A stretch of 64,000 nucleotides of DNA from Massilia varians (GTDB taxonomy: Bacteria; Pseudomonadota; Gammaproteobacteria; Burkholderiales; Burkholderiaceae_D). The notes beneath the pieces are model-generated. The model had not been told where the DNA came from. It ran no database searches and saw only the letters and a list, made by a program, of their open reading frames with translations. The stretch lies in assembly GCF_027923905.1 (NCBI RefSeq), contig NZ_AP026966.1, positions 744,001 through 808,000 of the forward strand. The letters are read 5' to 3'. The position numbers were made by a program, and so were the translations under genes. Shown here one piece after another: positions 62,768 through 64,000 of the stretch; position 1 is the stretch's first letter, and every line of letters starts with the position of its first letter.

Positions 62768-62814
62768 GTGTTCGCTCCTTCCGATAATTTTATCAATCGG
62801 AAGTGTCCGAAAAA

Positions 62815-62954
62815 GTCAGCGTACCTCACTCTGCCCGCAGATCAACGCGGCGCTCCACAAGGTCTACGCGCAGTTGCTCAATGGGTTCAGCGAACAGGAA
62901 GCGCTGGCCTTCAAGCATGCGCTGGAAAGAATTCTGCTCAATGCGAAACAGTAG
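62815..62954 (+). pseudogene. C-terminal remnant of a MarR-family regulator
   Basis: One frame ends QINAALHKVYAQLLNGFSEQEALAFKHALERILLNAKQ, the dimerisation helix and tail of MarR proteins. Just upstream the wing-like KKSAYLTL is in a different frame, so a frameshift or small deletion has occurred as well. The 5' part is missing, replaced by the IS3 element. This suggests the IS insertion, with deletion, inactivated the gene. Confidence 0.6.
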
Positions 62955-63090
62955 TTTCCAGGAACAGGGAATACAAGCACCACTTCGCCATTGATAGAAA
63001 AGTCAACCCGAATACGTCAGCTCGCGTCTGCGCACCGTCCTTGATCGACGGCTGCCTGTCGCATTCACTTTCTCAGGAGGACTCATCGCA

Positions 63091-64000
63091 ATGAGTCAAG
63101 AAACCAGCAAGAATCCAGCAGCGCCTGCCAGCAGCAAGCGCTTCTCCCGGCGCAAGTTCATGGGAACCGCTGTCGGCGCCGCAGCCCTGGCCGGCGGCTA
63201 CTCGCTCGCATTCGGGGGGGCAGTTCCGTGCCGCCAAGGCAGATCGCACGGTTGACGTGCTGCTGATCGGCGGTGGCATCATGAGCGCGACGCTTGGTGT
63301 CTATCTGTCCGAACTGGAGCCAACATGGACCTTTGAAGTGTTCGAACGTTTGGACAAGGTTGCCGAAGAAAGTTCCAATGGCTGGAACAACGCGGGCACA
63401 GGTCACTCGGCGCTCTGCGAACTGAACTACACCCCGATGGACGATAAAGGGCAAGTGCAGATTACCAAGGCGATCGAGATCAACGAGAACTTCCAGATCT
63501 CGCGCCAATTCTGGTCGCACCAGGTGCGCAAGGGCGTGCTGGGCAATCCGCGCGAATTCATCAACTCGACGCCTCACATGAACCTGGTGTTTGGCAAGGA
63601 GAACCGGGACTTCATGCACAAGCGCGTTGCGGCCTTGAAGGCATCGCCGCTGTTCGCCGGCATGGAATTGACGACCGATCCGGCCAAGATTACCGAGTGG
63701 ATTCCGCTCATGATGGAAGGCCGCAAACCGGACGACATGGTGACCGCCACCCGTTCGCCGCTCGGCACCGACGTCAACCTGGGCGCGATTACCCGCCAGT
63801 TCTACAAGATCTCGGCCAGACTGTGGGCAGCAAGATCTCGACCGGGTACGAGGTCCGCTCGATCACGCGCAACGAGGATGGCTCCTGGCGCGTGTCGGCG
63901 TTCGACGACAAGGACAGTTCCAAGGTCCAGACGGTCGATGCGCGCCACGTCTTTATCGGTGCAGGTGGCGCAGCATTGCCGCTGCTGCAATTAACAGGCA
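63091..64000 (+). pseudogene. mqo: Malate:quinone oxidoreductase with two frameshifts, 3' end outside window
   Basis: It starts at ATG 63091 with AGGAGG upstream. A Tat signal ([19 protein letters not shown]) precedes [21 protein letters not shown] (FAD binding) and [22 protein letters not shown], a hallmark of Mqo. The frame changes at a run of seven G (63214-63220, one too many) and again near 63811-63822 (one base missing), after which [23 protein letters not shown] continues in the first frame. Either the gene is decayed or the assembly has two indels. The enzyme would oxidise malate and reduce quinone; a Tat leader is unusual for it. Confidence 0.82.

Larger units (their letters stand above)
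60247..62809 (-). mobile_element. IS3-family element interrupted by an ISL3-family element
   Basis: The ends share an inverted GGACAC-K-TCCG motif (60248-60258 on the right, complement at 62799-62808 on the left; the outermost base is uncertain). Reading on the minus strand: orfA start 62767, ISL3 insertion, remainder of orfA to TAA 61118-61120, orfB to 60261. Without the insert (61175-62507) and one target copy the element would be about 1.2 kb. Flanking duplications are not clear because the outer base of each end is ambiguous. Confidence 0.8.

Overview
The window reads as a high-GC betaproteobacterial chromosome, most like Oxalobacteraceae (Massilia/Duganella group). That placement is inferred from gene order and protein character, not from a database search. 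Supporting marks are System II cytochrome c maturation beside cytochrome c4 and EngB, a pilMNOPQ operon running into aroK-aroB, the lptM-lysA/cyaY neighbourhood, and the run mutM-TPR lipoprotein-lolB-ispE-tRNA-Gln-prs-rplY. Positions 1 to about 50900 are dense chromosomal backbone. From about 51000 to 62800 the base composition drops and the content becomes plasmid-like and IS-rich.

Backbone, left part. A sensor kinase (5' end cut off) precedes a two-gene RND efflux system. Then come a TonB-like hypothetical, a Tat-exported tyrosinase, hemB and engB (minus strand), cytochrome c4, resB and ccsB. Positions 14582-19431 hold a periplasmic oxidative-stress block. hiuH and a secreted HbpS/GlcG-like haem-binding protein are divergent from a HprRS/CusRS-type two-component system and msrPQ, with a palindromic TGACA/TGTCA operator between them. 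lysA, lptM, cyaY and PBP1a follow.

Backbone, middle part. pilMNOPQ is followed by a lipoprotein with Ig-like (Big-1-type) repeats, a terminator, an in-frame fused shikimate kinase/dehydroquinate synthase (aroKB) and a dGTPase. Then come mutY, a dynamin-like GTPase and mutM on the minus strand, and the TPR lipoprotein-lolB-ispE-tRNA-Gln-prs-rplY series. An lpxD copy sits between rplY and pth. DUF3857/transglutaminase, patatin, a divergent GT51 transglycosylase and ychF close the backbone. Four copies of an intergenic palindromic repeat beginning GTAGGGTGG are scattered from 11 to 34 kb. One of them supplies the stop codons of both flanking genes.

Mobile region. A P4-type tyrosine integrase lies just after ychF, followed by an AlpA-like regulator, a plasmid RepA-type initiator and an iteron origin (five 15-bp repeats at 22-23 bp spacing, two DnaA boxes). 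Next is a tightly overlapping minus-strand operon: a ribbon-helix-helix-like protein, a 34-residue micro-ORF and a DEDD exonuclease. Two unknown membrane/lipoprotein genes lie divergent from an XRE regulator with paired operators. A second helically phased repeat array precedes a MobV-like relaxase. This looks like an integrated mobilizable plasmid. It ends in an IS3 element that was itself hit by an ISL3-family element exactly in the IS3 frameshift window (8-bp target duplication TTTTTTAG). Beyond it lie a MarR-family remnant and a malate:quinone oxidoreductase gene with two frameshifts, which runs off the window.
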